From contig NZ_JALOBS010000029.1 in the NCBI RefSeq assembly GCF_023228165.1, forward strand, positions 1 through 64,000: 64,000 nucleotides of DNA. The letters are read 5' to 3'. Shown one piece after another: positions 34,901-42,779 of this stretch. The notes below the pieces were generated by a model that was given only the letters and a program-made list of their open reading frames with translations, did no database searches and had not been told where the DNA came from. The first letter of the stretch is position 1; each line of letters opens with the position of its first letter. The position numbers were made by a program, and so were the translations under genes. This DNA comes from Methylomonas sp. (GTDB taxonomy: Bacteria; Pseudomonadota; Gammaproteobacteria; Methylococcales; Methylomonadaceae).

Positions 34901-35035
34901 TCCATCGTCGGCGGCTTGCTGGTTAGTCAATTATTGACGCTGTATACCACACCGGTGGTGTATTTATATCTGGACCGGCTGAGTCTTGCCGGCCGGCATT
35001 GGTTTAAGGATAAATATGCCGCTCACACCATTTAG
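31922..35035 (+). CDS. mdtC: RND efflux permease subunit MdtC-like
   Basis: The second RND permease of the pump, 1037 residues with start at MNFSALFIRRPVAT. This start overlaps the mdtB stop by four bases and begins exactly at the family's usual N-terminal helix; a start 36 bases further up is open but would add an unlikely tail. The proton-relay motifs GFVVDDAIVVLEN and GIVKKNAIMMIDF are present, as are two periplasmic porter regions. It is followed after 15 bp by the outer-membrane channel gene. The unit is a complete tripartite system. Confidence 0.94.
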   Translation: MNFSALFIRRPVATTLLTIGLALAGLMAFLQLPVAPLPQVDFPTISVSAGLPGASPETMAATIATPLERSLGRIAGITEMTSASSVGTTGITLQFDLDRDIDGAARDVQAAINAASSLLPANLPSRPRYRKVNPSDSPILILSLTSEILTRGQMYDAASTILEQKISQIDGIGQVRVGGSSLPAVRVELNPNMLAKYQLSMEEVRRTIAAANANRPKGAIDEHGRHWQIQANDQAKRAEDYNPLIVAYRNGAPIRIADLGEAVDSVEDLRNAGVRNGRNSVLLILYKQPGSNIIETVERVKAMLPQLQALLPNAMNLSVAVDRSLTIRASVDEVERSLMIAVALVIMVILLFLRKLQSALIPIIAVPVSLLGACGVMYLCGYSLDNLSLMALTIATGFVVDDAIVVLENISRHIEKGQTPYQAALHGAREVGFTVVSMSLSLIAVFIPILLMGGIVGRLFREFAVTLSAAVLVSLLVSLTVTPMLCARWLKPEHLCRPGRLSRYLERLFVYIQSGYRISLRWALRHAPLMLAILLVCIALNVYLYTIVPKGFFPVQDNGRLAGSIQADQSISFQAMQKKLLDFADILRKDPEVTSVVGFAGGGQNSNTGRIFAVLREPEQRRDTIDDIMKRLRTELSNEPGASLFLQPIQDLRIGGRSSAALYQFTLQTENLDDLREWTPKILAALQTLPELVDVNTDQQDKGQQISLQVDRDKAARYGVSQAAIDTALNNAFGQRQVSVIYNPLNQYHVIMELAPEYWQSPQILKQLYVTPDAGTGGQSSAVQIPLAALAGFKPGNAPLTVNHQGQFAASTLSFNLKPGVSLSDATRLIENSMKKIGAPNTLRGSFQGSAKAFQESLSNQPWLIAAALATIYIVLGVLYESYIHPLTILSSLPSAGMGAILALMVCDTEFSIIALIGVILLIGIVKKNAIMMIDFALQAEREGGLSSEEAIFQACLLRFRPIMMTTLAAMLGALPLAMASGYGAEFRQPLGISIVGGLLVSQLLTLYTTPVVYLYLDRLSLAGRHWFKDKYAAHTI

Positions 35036-35050
35036 GCCTTTTTAAAGTTC

Positions 35051-36523
35051 ATGTTGATCCGCGTATTAGGTTTATTTTTTTTGCCGATGCTGTTGGCCGG
35101 CTGCACTATGGGGCCTGATTATGTAAGGCCGCAAGCGGTTGTGCCCGCCGAATTCAAGGAAATGAAAGGCTGGAAACAGGCGCAACCGCGGGACGATAGC
35201 CTGCCCGGTAAATGGTGGGAAATTTTCGGCGATGCGCAATTGAATGCGTTGTTAGAACAAGTAGCCGACGGTAATCAATCCTTGGCGGCTGCCGAAGCGC
35301 AGTACAGACAGGCCCAGCATTTGGTGCAATCGGCGCTAGCGGCCTATCTGCCGACGGGCGGTGTTACCGGCAGCGTCAACCGCTTTAAGGCGGCCAGCGG
35401 GCAGAGTGTGGCGGTGTCCGGTATTCGTAATCTGTTCGGTACGGCGCTGAACATCGCCTGGGAGCCGGATTTGTGGGGTAGCGTGCGCCGTCAGGTAGAG
35501 GCCGATACCAGCAGCGCTCAAGCCAGCGCCGCTACCTTGCAGGCATTGCGACTTTCCACGCAGGCCACCTTGGCCCAGGATTATTTTCAATTGCGGGCCC
35601 TGGATGCCCAACAGCAATTACTGGAAAAAACCGTTGCCGCTTATCAAAAGACTCTGGATATTACCCGAAACCGTTACGCTGTCGGTGTAGCGGCGCGCAG
35701 TGATGTGTTGCAGGCCGAATCACAACTGGAGGCGGCCCGGGCGCAAGCTATCGACCTTGGGGTGTTGCGTTCGCAAATGGAGCATGCCTTGGCGGTGCTG
35801 ATCGGTAAGTCGCCGGCGGAATTGAATTTGTCGCGTACCGAACGGCTCCCCAGCCGCTTGCCGCAAATTCCGGTGGGAATTCCGTCGACCCTATTAGAGC
35901 GTCGGCCGGACATCGCCAATGCCGAACGGTTGGTGGCCACCGCCAATGCCAAAATCGGCGTGGCCAAGGCGGCATACTTCCCCAGTCTGACTTTGTCGGC
36001 CACCAACGGCTTTCAAACGGTCAATCTATCCAAACTGTTTTCCATGGCTAGCCGTTATTGGGCCTTGGGTCCGGCCGCCGCCGCCTGGACCTTGCTGGAT
36101 GGCGGGGCCAAAAATGCTCAGCTGAAGCAGGCGGTCGATAGTTTCGATGCCAGCGTTGCCCAATATCAGCAAACCGTGTTGACCGGCTTTCAGGAAGTGG
36201 AGGACAGTTTGTCCGCCTTACGAACATTACAGGAAGAGCAGCGGGTGCTGGACAAAGCGGTTCAGTCCGCTCAGTCCGCATTGACCATTACCGAAAACCA
36301 ATATAAGGCCGGCACGGTCAGCTATTTGAACGTAATGACCGCGCAAGCGGCCGCATTGACCAATGAAAAAGCCGCGGTTGCGGTATTAGGCGAACGGCTG
36401 AGTTACTCGGTGCAACTGATCAAGGCCTTGGGCGGCGGCTGGGATAACAGCAGCTTGCCGGATAGCGATGCCGCAGCCGGAGATAGCAGTTGGACGGATG
36501 TGTTGCCGTTTCCGATTCAGTAA
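35051..36523 (+). CDS. Outer-membrane efflux lipoprotein (NodT/OprM family)
   Basis: The TolC-like outer-membrane channel of the MdtABC-like pump. The 490-residue precursor has a lipoprotein signal with lipobox LAGC (lipidated Cys 18), followed by TMGPDYVRP, typical of NodT-family channels. Two repeats of the long alpha-hairpin (about 60-270 and 275-460) and the motif RRPDIANAERLV mark the family. It lies 15 bp after mdtC and ends the operon. Confidence 0.93.
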   Translation: MLIRVLGLFFLPMLLAGCTMGPDYVRPQAVVPAEFKEMKGWKQAQPRDDSLPGKWWEIFGDAQLNALLEQVADGNQSLAAAEAQYRQAQHLVQSALAAYLPTGGVTGSVNRFKAASGQSVAVSGIRNLFGTALNIAWEPDLWGSVRRQVEADTSSAQASAATLQALRLSTQATLAQDYFQLRALDAQQQLLEKTVAAYQKTLDITRNRYAVGVAARSDVLQAESQLEAARAQAIDLGVLRSQMEHALAVLIGKSPAELNLSRTERLPSRLPQIPVGIPSTLLERRPDIANAERLVATANAKIGVAKAAYFPSLTLSATNGFQTVNLSKLFSMASRYWALGPAAAAWTLLDGGAKNAQLKQAVDSFDASVAQYQQTVLTGFQEVEDSLSALRTLQEEQRVLDKAVQSAQSALTITENQYKAGTVSYLNVMTAQAAALTNEKAAVAVLGERLSYSVQLIKALGGGWDNSSLPDSDAAAGDSSWTDVLPFPIQ

Positions 36524-36879
36524 TCACTGTCGGCAATCTAAACTATTGTGTCAACTTTTGGTTCGGTCTGTATTTGCTAAACGCCCGATTTATTCATTCG
36601 ATTAGGGCGATATTTTTCTAATAATTTGGTTTAAACAAGCCGCTTCACCCATTTTTTAAACCATTGGTCTTGCCATAATTGTTCAAAAACCGCTCATCTT
36701 TGTGCGTATACCGGGGAAAACCAAGCCCAAATAAATTGGCATGGCAATAGCATTAGATTATTCCGGAACGCCGCGCTAGGAAATGGCAGTCATCATCGTC
36801 TTCTCCTGGCCTAGTTCATATTGTTTTTTCAGTTCATGCAATGCGTTCACATTCTCCGTGAAATTTAGGTGAAATAGCG
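36524..36879. other. Intergenic region without a clear gene
   Basis: These 356 bp separate the efflux operon from small orphan genes. Only an unusually good ribosome-binding site on the minus strand (AGGAGA near 36810) followed by a six-codon frame is visible; it may be the stump of a deleted gene or chance. No terminator hairpin with a T-run was recognised after the operon. Confidence 0.4.
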
Positions 36880-37332
36880 ATGATAAAAAATTCCCCCAAA
36901 ACTAATTTTTTAAAATACCTGTCCATATTGCCCATATTCGGTGCCGGCATCGACGAAGTGAAGGCCGCTGAATGGCGTGATGAAAAGGGTAATGTTCGGG
37001 AAGTTAGATCCGAAGACCGTGCAAGAGTTTATGAAAATGCTTTGAACAAAGGCCGGGTCTGGCTGGCCGACCCCGTGTACGAAACCGGTCAATGGGACTA
37101 CGCTTACCAAAGCAAACTCCGCCAACCGCTCAGTAAATACCCAGGCGATGATTTGAGCAATTGGACGGATTACAGTTGGCTGTCCACTACCAGCATGCAC
37201 AAAACCGGCGTTGACGCGCAGGTTGTTATGCCAAGGTTTCAGATCAGCCTGCCAAAAAACATTGACACGCTTATGGTTAAAACCCTATGGGATAACAGTT
37301 TTTTGCGTGGCAACCACGCGAATGAAGTTTGA
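36880..37332 (+). CDS. Orphan hypothetical protein, 150 aa
   Basis: Family not recognised. The N-terminus (MIKNSPKTNFLKYLSILPIFGAG) resembles a weak signal peptide or anchor with a basic start and a short hydrophobic stretch; the rest is hydrophilic and rich in Trp and Tyr (RVWLADPVYETGQWDYAYQS), suggesting a periplasmic protein. No catalytic motif is visible. The end (DNSFLRGNHANEV) has no obvious domain boundary, so it could be a truncated piece of a longer protein. A possible Shine-Dalgarno sequence (TTAGGTGAAAT) precedes the ATG. Confidence 0.5.
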   Translation: MIKNSPKTNFLKYLSILPIFGAGIDEVKAAEWRDEKGNVREVRSEDRARVYENALNKGRVWLADPVYETGQWDYAYQSKLRQPLSKYPGDDLSNWTDYSWLSTTSMHKTGVDAQVVMPRFQISLPKNIDTLMVKTLWDNSFLRGNHANEV

Positions 37333-37450
37333 TGAATCTAGTCGTTATCTTCAAGTTGGGATGATTGAAACTTCAGGAAGTTAGGCGGATTTTGCGAAAA
37401 TCAAAACCTCATGCGTCCCCCAAAAAGGCACCCATAATAGGGCGTTTTAC

Positions 37451-37729
37451 ATGAAAACACCTGTCAAGGTAGCTGCCGCGCTGTTTGTGATTCGCGGCTT
37501 GTATGGAGGAATCAATTTGGCGCATGGGGGTGGTCACGGTGCCGGCAAGTCTGCAGCGGCTAATCAACAAAACCCAGCCAATTATTGGCATTATTGCCCT
37601 AACCCGGAGGGTTATTATCCTTATGTAAAAGAATGTCCTGGTGGTTGCTGGCAGATCCTACTCCGCCGGCACCGCATTAAGGAGAATAGCGATGTCGCGC
37701 TACATATCGGTTTTACCGGTTTTAAGTAG
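37451..37729 (+). pseudogene. Small exported CPGG protein with 3' frameshift
   Basis: The frame starts MKTPVKVAAALFVIRGLYGG, a signal peptide, then a His/Gly stretch and the pattern YWHYCPNPEGYYPYVKECPGG, known from small exported proteins of unknown role in related bacteria, which usually continue with W and a proline-rich tail. Here the frame after CPGG reads into a basic, unrelated end. Shifting by one base at about 37645 gives LADPTPPAPH and a stop at 37678-37680, followed directly by a ribosome-binding site for the next short frame. A one-base deletion is therefore likely, unless it is a sequencing error. Confidence 0.6.
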
Positions 37730-37787
37730 CAGTTTTCAGAATTACATTGAACAAACAGGGGCCTTGCAGGTAGTCTTTGTCAATTAA
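37692..37787 (+). pseudogene. Stump of a downstream exported protein gene
   Basis: AAGGAGAATAGCG precedes ATG 37692 and a 31-codon frame starting MSRYISVLPVLSSS, like the first half of a signal or lipoprotein leader, which then loses hydrophobicity and stops at TAA 37785. It follows the frameshifted CPGG gene by 11 bases in operon style. It is probably the truncated start of a second gene of that unit. Confidence 0.35.
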
Positions 37788-38016
37788 GCAAGCGAAATCC
37801 CGAAGTGTTGTCTACCGAAACGCACTAAAATGGTTTGGTTTTTCGTTATTTTGTTGCCGATAGACGCGTTACGGCCATTGGGTCGTCGGATTGATTGGCT
37901 ATGTATGCCATCAACAAACCCTTAAAAGCGCTCTTCAATACGTTTTCGCTAAATACTTGATGCAAAAGGGATTTAGTGCTTTTATCGGCATGTCATGTTT
38001 TTAGCCGCGCAACCCA

Positions 38017-39360
38017 ATGATTTTAAAGTCTAACGTTTTCCCGCCCTTTAAAACTCTGCCAGTTATTTGGCCGGTACTGTTATGTTTGATGATTTCCGCT
38101 TGTTCTTCCAGACCTAAGCTGCCGAGCCCGGAACAGCAGGCTGAAAAGTTAGCTCAAGCGCTGGATGATAGCGGTTACAAACCAACACGAGATTTTGAGA
38201 TTAGCAGTGTTAACGATATTTGGCGGCATGACCAGGTTGAGCTAGAGGTCGCGATGATTGCGCCAACAAAACCTGGTGCTTATCCGCTGATTATTTATTT
38301 GCCTAGTTTAGGTGAAGATGTAAAAGCTGGGCGACTTTGGCGCGAGAATTGGGCCAAAGCCGGTTATGCGGTTTTTAGTATTCAGCCAGTGTCTATCAGT
38401 CAGGCATTAAAAGATTTAGGTCCCCAGCGTGGTGGATCACCTATGAATAGTGACGATAGTCTTGATGATCAGAGTATAGAGGCTAAAGCCGACGATTCCG
38501 ATGATTCAATAACGAAGGATAGGCGACGGTCGTTGCGTATGGCGCGTGACAGTGATTTACGCTATTTAGGCCACCAATATTTTGCTGTCGAGGCCCTCAA
38601 AAACCGTATGGATCAGTTGTTCTGGGCTTATCAGCAGTTGAAGATAAAAGCCGGCATGAAACAGTCCTTATATGGTTCTGCCGATGTATCCAAAGTCATA
38701 CTGGCTGGTTACGATTTAGGCGCGCAAACGGTGACGGCTGTATTAGGTGAAAATTTCAACACCACTCTACCTAATAGTATTGAGCTCAAGCCCCTGGCGG
38801 CTATCGTGTTGAGTCCGTCTATCGATCTGGCTGAAGGTAATGCCCGCAACCGATTTCAAGCCTTGAATCTGCCTATATTGGTAATTACCGGTAGTGAAGA
38901 TAATGACCCCTATGCCATTTCTTCTGCATCGGTCAGGACAGGATTATGGGAAGACTCACCTTCCGGTGATAAATATCTGTTATTGCTTAAGGGAGGCGGG
39001 CATCGTCTGTTGAGCGGTTCGGGAATATTCAGCCATTTTGATCGGGGTGAAACGGGTGGTTTAGAGTCAAGACGGCATGGCGGTTTGGATGCTGCTGGGC
39101 AATTGAATGAGTTTAGTAATCAATTTGGGGGGCATGGCCGTAACCAACAAAACTCAAATGATGAGGGGATGTTGGCGTGGGGTAGTGGAAACAAGGAAGC
39201 TGATAAGGGCGAGCGGGCATACAAACAGGTTGCAGCAGTGATTAGTACTACCTTGGCTTTTCTGGACGTGGTGTTCAAAAAAGATGAGTTTGCTCGATTC
39301 TGGCTTCGGGAAAACGCCAATATTTGGTTAGATAAGACAGGTTCTATAAAGGTCAGATAG
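38017..39360 (+). CDS. Lipoprotein alpha/beta-hydrolase-fold protein with Asp nucleophile elbow
   Basis: The 447-residue precursor has a lipoprotein signal with cleavage before Cys 29 (MISAC-SS). The fold pattern is alpha/beta hydrolase, like dienelactone hydrolase or PAF-acetylhydrolase: AYPLIIYLPSLGED (oxyanion strand), the elbow G231-Y-D233-L-G235, ITGSEDND (D295 or D297) and GGGH329. The elbow residue is Asp where esterases have Ser, as in dehalogenases and epoxide hydrolases, so chemistry with a covalent aspartyl ester, or loss of catalysis, must be considered. Inserted Asp/Ser-rich (about 140-175) and Gly/Asn-rich (about 345-390) stretches look disordered. It appears to be a single gene; the substrate is unknown. 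Confidence 0.75.
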   Translation: MILKSNVFPPFKTLPVIWPVLLCLMISACSSRPKLPSPEQQAEKLAQALDDSGYKPTRDFEISSVNDIWRHDQVELEVAMIAPTKPGAYPLIIYLPSLGEDVKAGRLWRENWAKAGYAVFSIQPVSISQALKDLGPQRGGSPMNSDDSLDDQSIEAKADDSDDSITKDRRRSLRMARDSDLRYLGHQYFAVEALKNRMDQLFWAYQQLKIKAGMKQSLYGSADVSKVILAGYDLGAQTVTAVLGENFNTTLPNSIELKPLAAIVLSPSIDLAEGNARNRFQALNLPILVITGSEDNDPYAISSASVRTGLWEDSPSGDKYLLLLKGGGHRLLSGSGIFSHFDRGETGGLESRRHGGLDAAGQLNEFSNQFGGHGRNQQNSNDEGMLAWGSGNKEADKGERAYKQVAAVISTTLAFLDVVFKKDEFARFWLRENANIWLDKTGSIKVR

Positions 39361-39473
39361 CGTGGGGGTGGCCTCAAACTGTAGGGAAACTATTGATTAT
39401 TGTCTGGGAAGAGGTGTTTCTTGCAGCGGCAGTGAATTTTTAGCGATAAAATCCCTCAAGTTAATTTTTTAAT

Positions 39474-40502
39474 ATGCAACCGAAGCAGGCCGTCAACCAA
39501 GTGCTTAAACAATTTGATATTTTGCCCGAAAGCCTGCCGGATATTTCTGTCGAGCAGCTTTACACGCTGATTCCGGAGCCGGCCTTGTTCCATTTGCCCG
39601 GCAAGCGTCAGGATACGCTGTTTGTATCGGTGTTGTTGCACGGTAACGAACCCACGGGCTTTCTGGCGGTGCAAAAGCTGTTACAGAAGTATCAGGGGCA
39701 GTTGTTGCCCAGAAATTTGACGCTGTTTTTCGGTAATACGCAAGCGGCCCGTTTTAATCTGCGGCGCTTGGATAATCAGCCGGATTTCAATCGTATCTGG
39801 CCCGGTACGCCGTTGTCCGATTCGCCTGAAACGGCCTGGACGCAACAGATTTGCGATGTGATGAAGTCGCGCGCTACGTTCGCCAGTATAGACGTGCACA
39901 ACAATACCGGCCTCAACCCTCACTATGCCTGTATAAACAAGCTGGAGGATAATTTCCTGCATCTTGGGTCGTTGTTCGGTCGACTGTTGGTGCACTTTAC
40001 CCATCCCAAAGGTGTTCAATCCGGTGCCTTTGCGGAATTTTGCCCGGCAGTGACCCTGGAATGCGGGCGTCCCGATCAGCCGCATGGCGTTGAACATGTT
40101 TTTCAGTTTATCGACAGTTGTTTGCATTTGCAGGCCTTTCCGGTCAACCCGGTTGTCAGGCAGGATGTCGACATTTATCACACCGTGGCGCAGGTGACGG
40201 TAGACGAGCGAGTCGCATTTAGTTTTAACGACGACACGACGGATTTGTCGCTGAACCTGGATTTGGAGCGGTTGAATTTCACCGAAATTCAGGCCGGAAC
40301 GGTATTCGGCAAGGTAAAAGGCTCCAGGATGCCGTTGCTGGCGCGAGATAACGACGGACAACCGATTACTGAAAAGTTTTTTAGATTAGCGGATGGCCAA
40401 TTACAAATCACCAGGCCCACCATGCCGTCCATGTTGACCTTGAATGAACGGGTGATTCGGCAGGATTGCTTGTGTTATTTGATGGAACGGCTGGAGTTTT
40501 AA
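39474..40502 (+). CDS. Succinylglutamate desuccinylase/aspartoacylase family zinc protein
   Basis: An M14-type zinc hydrolase fold of the AstE/AspA family. The zinc-binding set is visible as H56 and E59 in LLHGNEPTGF and H142 in IDVHNNTG, with a likely catalytic Glu at E196 in TLECGRP. The 342-residue length suits the family. It is not next to other arginine-catabolic (ast) genes, so the substrate is probably another N-acyl compound; the name should be read as a fold assignment. It lies 155 bp upstream of the rpsF operon and has its own upstream region. Confidence 0.85.
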   Translation: MQPKQAVNQVLKQFDILPESLPDISVEQLYTLIPEPALFHLPGKRQDTLFVSVLLHGNEPTGFLAVQKLLQKYQGQLLPRNLTLFFGNTQAARFNLRRLDNQPDFNRIWPGTPLSDSPETAWTQQICDVMKSRATFASIDVHNNTGLNPHYACINKLEDNFLHLGSLFGRLLVHFTHPKGVQSGAFAEFCPAVTLECGRPDQPHGVEHVFQFIDSCLHLQAFPVNPVVRQDVDIYHTVAQVTVDERVAFSFNDDTTDLSLNLDLERLNFTEIQAGTVFGKVKGSRMPLLARDNDGQPITEKFFRLADGQLQITRPTMPSMLTLNERVIRQDCLCYLMERLEF

Positions 40503-40545
40503 CGGCCAGCGATCTTAAAAAGTTACCACTTCTTGAAAAATAAGT

Positions 40546-40573
40546 TTGCAAGAATCCTGCCTGATTTTATAAT
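40546..40573 (+). promoter_or_regulatory. Sigma-70 promoter of the rpsF operon
   Basis: TTGCAA (40546-40551) and a perfect TATAAT (40568-40573) are separated by 16 bp and lie 85 bp upstream of rpsF. It is the best promoter match noticed in the window and suits a ribosomal-protein operon. Confidence 0.7.
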
Positions 40574-40579
40574 GGTCGG

Positions 40580-40657
40580 CTTTTGGGGTATTTCATCCCA
40601 AATCCTTGCTTCACTGCTCGTCCGAGTGGGAGGCTTTTTAAACCGTAAGGAGAAATC
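40580..40657 (+). promoter_or_regulatory. rpsF: Probable structured leader of rpsF (S6:S18-binding type)
   Basis: The transcript from the promoter above would carry TTGGG...CCCAA and CACTGCTCGTCCGAGTGGGAGG, able to form hairpins with an exposed CCG before the ribosome-binding site AAGGAG. S6:S18 complexes are known to bind a CCG-containing motif in their own leader in many bacteria. The match here is by eye and not aligned to a model. Confidence 0.4.
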
Positions 40658-41092
40658 ATGCGTCATTATGAAATCGTCTTCTTGGTACACCCTGATCAAA
40701 GCGCTCAGGTACCTGCCATGATAGAACGTTATAAATCCACTATTGAAGAGGCTGCCGGCAAAATCCACCGCCTGGAAGACTGGGGCCGTAGACATCTGGC
40801 TTACCCTATCAAGAAAATTCATAAAGCACACTATGTGTTGATGAATATCGAATGCGATCAAGCCACTCTTGAAGAACTGGAAGCGGGTTTCCGTTTTAAC
40901 GACGCGATTCTGCGTAGCCAGACTCTGCTGCAAAAAGAAGCCGTTACTGCGCCTTCCGCCATTGCTACCAGCGGTAACGACGGTCAAAAAACCAGCAATC
41001 GCGTAAAGGAAGAAGTTGAAGAAGAGACTGCGGAAGCTGAGGTTACGGAAGAAGTTGCAACCGAAACCGAAACCGAAACGGATTCCGAATAA
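40658..41092 (+). CDS. rpsF: 30S ribosomal protein S6
   Basis: S6 binds S18 and the central domain of 16S rRNA. The 144-residue product starts MRHYEIVFLVHPDQS and has the conserved GRRHLAYPIKK (near 45-55). The last 40 residues form an acidic, Glu/Thr-rich tail (ETETETDSE end), as in several gammaproteobacteria where RimK adds further glutamates. AAGGAG is 6 bases upstream of the ATG. It heads the operon with rpsR and rplI. Confidence 0.97.
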   Translation: MRHYEIVFLVHPDQSAQVPAMIERYKSTIEEAAGKIHRLEDWGRRHLAYPIKKIHKAHYVLMNIECDQATLEELEAGFRFNDAILRSQTLLQKEAVTAPSAIATSGNDGQKTSNRVKEEVEEETAEAEVTEEVATETETETDSE

Positions 41093-41116
41093 ACTTTTTA
41101 TATCAAGAGAATTAAT

Positions 41117-41347
41117 ATGGCACGTAACAATATTAGACGTAAAAAAGGCTGCCGCTTCAGTGGTGAAGAGGCAATCGTAATCGATTACAAAGATCTGGAT
41201 TTGCTGAGCGAATACATTACCGAAACCGGCAAAATCATCCCTAGCCGCATTACCGGTACCAGCGCGAAATATCAAAGACAGTTAACGTCGGCTATTAAAC
41301 AAGCCCGTTTTCTGGCACTGCTACCGTTCTGCGACGCGCACAAATAA
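41117..41347 (+). CDS. rpsR: 30S ribosomal protein S18
   Basis: A 76-residue basic ribosomal protein with the family sequence KKGCRFSGEE, IDYKDLDLLSEYITETGKI and RITGTSAKYQRQLT. It partners S6 on the ribosome platform. It lies 24 bp after rpsF with a clear site (CAAGAGAATTAAT) upstream. No priB gene lies between rpsF and rpsR, unlike in E. coli. Confidence 0.97.
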   Translation: MARNNIRRKKGCRFSGEEAIVIDYKDLDLLSEYITETGKIIPSRITGTSAKYQRQLTSAIKQARFLALLPFCDAHK

Positions 41348-41371
41348 TTTAAGGTAATCCGGAGCGCAGGC

Positions 41372-42283
41372 GTGAAATTTTTGGCAGCCTATATCATGAA
41401 AGGCCGTCTGCAAGCCATGACGGTTGCGGCTGCCTTTGCGTTGCTGTCATTGAAGTTTCCTCCGGCAAGTATCGTAAGTTCAGCTGCTGTCGCACTGGTC
41501 AGTTTGCGAAGGGGCGGAAAAGAAGGATTGTATGTACTGGTGTGCGCCTGTTTGGCCGCTGCGGTACTGAGTGTCTTCTTGAAGATCGGTTATCAATTTG
41601 CCTTGTTGTACGGCGTGGTGTTGTGGACGCCGGTTTGGCTGATCTCCATCGTGCTACGCGAAGGCAGGAATCTGGCCGTGGCAATCGAGATTGCCGTGTT
41701 GTTGGGTATGACGGCCGTCTTGGTATTTTATGCTTATCAACCGCAACCGGCCCAAGTCTGGAGTGGCGTGTTATCGGTCATGATGCAACCCATGCTGGAA
41801 GCGAAACCGGATGTGCCGATCGAACAAATCAAACAATCGGCGCAAGCTTTTGCTCATTTCATGACCGGGGCCATCGCCGCCGGTAGTGTGTATGGTTTGT
41901 TGTTCGGCTTGTTCCTGGCGAGATGGTGGCAGTCGGCACTGTACAATCCGGGTGGATTCAGAACCGAGTTTTTAGCCATGAAAGGGCATGTCCAGCTGAG
42001 TATGGCGACATTCGTACTGATCGCGATCGCCGCATTCTCTTCGGGAGCGTTGGCTGAAGTCTGCTGGAATATGCTGTTGGTGCTGTTCGTGCTGTATACC
42101 TTTATCGGAACTGCCGTGCTGCATGCCTGTTTCGCGGTAATGAAAGGTAGCCGATTTATGGTGCCGTTTTTATACCTGACCTTGGTGATTATTCCGCACG
42201 TGATGGTGATCATAGCCGCAGTTGGCTTGATCGATAACTGGTTGAACTTACGTAATAAAATTTCAAATAAAACGGCTGACTAA
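41372..42283 (+). CDS. DUF2232-like integral membrane protein
   Basis: A polytopic membrane protein of 303 residues with about eight hydrophobic segments, resembling the DUF2232/YybS-like proteins often found between rpsR and rplI in gammaproteobacteria. Function is unknown. The start is GTG at 41372, with GGAG (41360-41363) upstream, 24 bp after rpsR. No catalytic motif is apparent. Its conserved position within a ribosomal operon suggests shared expression rather than a direct ribosomal role. Confidence 0.8.
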   Translation: MKFLAAYIMKGRLQAMTVAAAFALLSLKFPPASIVSSAAVALVSLRRGGKEGLYVLVCACLAAAVLSVFLKIGYQFALLYGVVLWTPVWLISIVLREGRNLAVAIEIAVLLGMTAVLVFYAYQPQPAQVWSGVLSVMMQPMLEAKPDVPIEQIKQSAQAFAHFMTGAIAAGSVYGLLFGLFLARWWQSALYNPGGFRTEFLAMKGHVQLSMATFVLIAIAAFSSGALAEVCWNMLLVLFVLYTFIGTAVLHACFAVMKGSRFMVPFLYLTLVIIPHVMVIIAAVGLIDNWLNLRNKISNKTAD

Positions 42284-42328
42284 TCGCAGCCATCATTCGA
42301 CATGAGTCGATTAACGAGGTAAGTAAAG

Positions 42329-42775
42329 ATGGAAGTCATTCTTCTTGAGAAAATCGCAAACCTGGGCAATTTGGGCGACAGAGTCACCATAAAAGCAGGT
42401 TACGGCAGAAACTTTTTGATTCCGCAAGGCAAGGCCGCCAAAGCCACTGCCGCCAAAATCAAGGAATTCGAAGAGCGTCGCGCCGAGTTGGAAAAACACG
42501 CTGCCGAAAAATTGGCTGCGGCAACTTCACGTGGCGAAGCAATCGGCAAACTGAGCATCTCAATCGCGCATAAAACCGGCGACGAAGGCCGCTTGTTCGG
42601 TTCCGTCGGTACCCAAAATATCGCCGAAGCCATTACGGCCGCAGGCGTAAAGGTGGAAAAAAGCGAAGTGCGCATGCCTAACGGCGTGATTCGTCAAATC
42701 GGCGAATACGACATCGATATTCACCTGCATACCGATGTAGTGGTGACGCTGCCGATTAAAATCGTTTCAGAGTAA
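42329..42775 (+). CDS. rplI: 50S ribosomal protein L9
   Basis: The two-domain L9 protein: the N-terminal 23S-binding domain (MEVILLEKIANLGNLGDRV, GYGRNFLIPQGKA) is joined by a long helix to the C-terminal domain ending LPIKIVSE. The 148 residues are the normal length. It is the last ribosomal gene of the operon and is followed 4 bp later by hldD. Confidence 0.97.
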   Translation: MEVILLEKIANLGNLGDRVTIKAGYGRNFLIPQGKAAKATAAKIKEFEERRAELEKHAAEKLAAATSRGEAIGKLSISIAHKTGDEGRLFGSVGTQNIAEAITAAGVKVEKSEVRMPNGVIRQIGEYDIDIHLHTDVVVTLPIKIVSE

Positions 42776-42779
42776 GCCC

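Noticed and set aside
36783..36815. Six-codon minus-strand frame with a strong ribosome site
   Set aside because: Too short to support a gene; kept only as a remark in the intergenic entry.
40523..41275. 250-codon minus-strand frame over rpsF and rpsR
   Set aside because: The plus strand encodes unmistakable S6 and S18; the reverse frame is Phe/Ser-rich shadow sequence.
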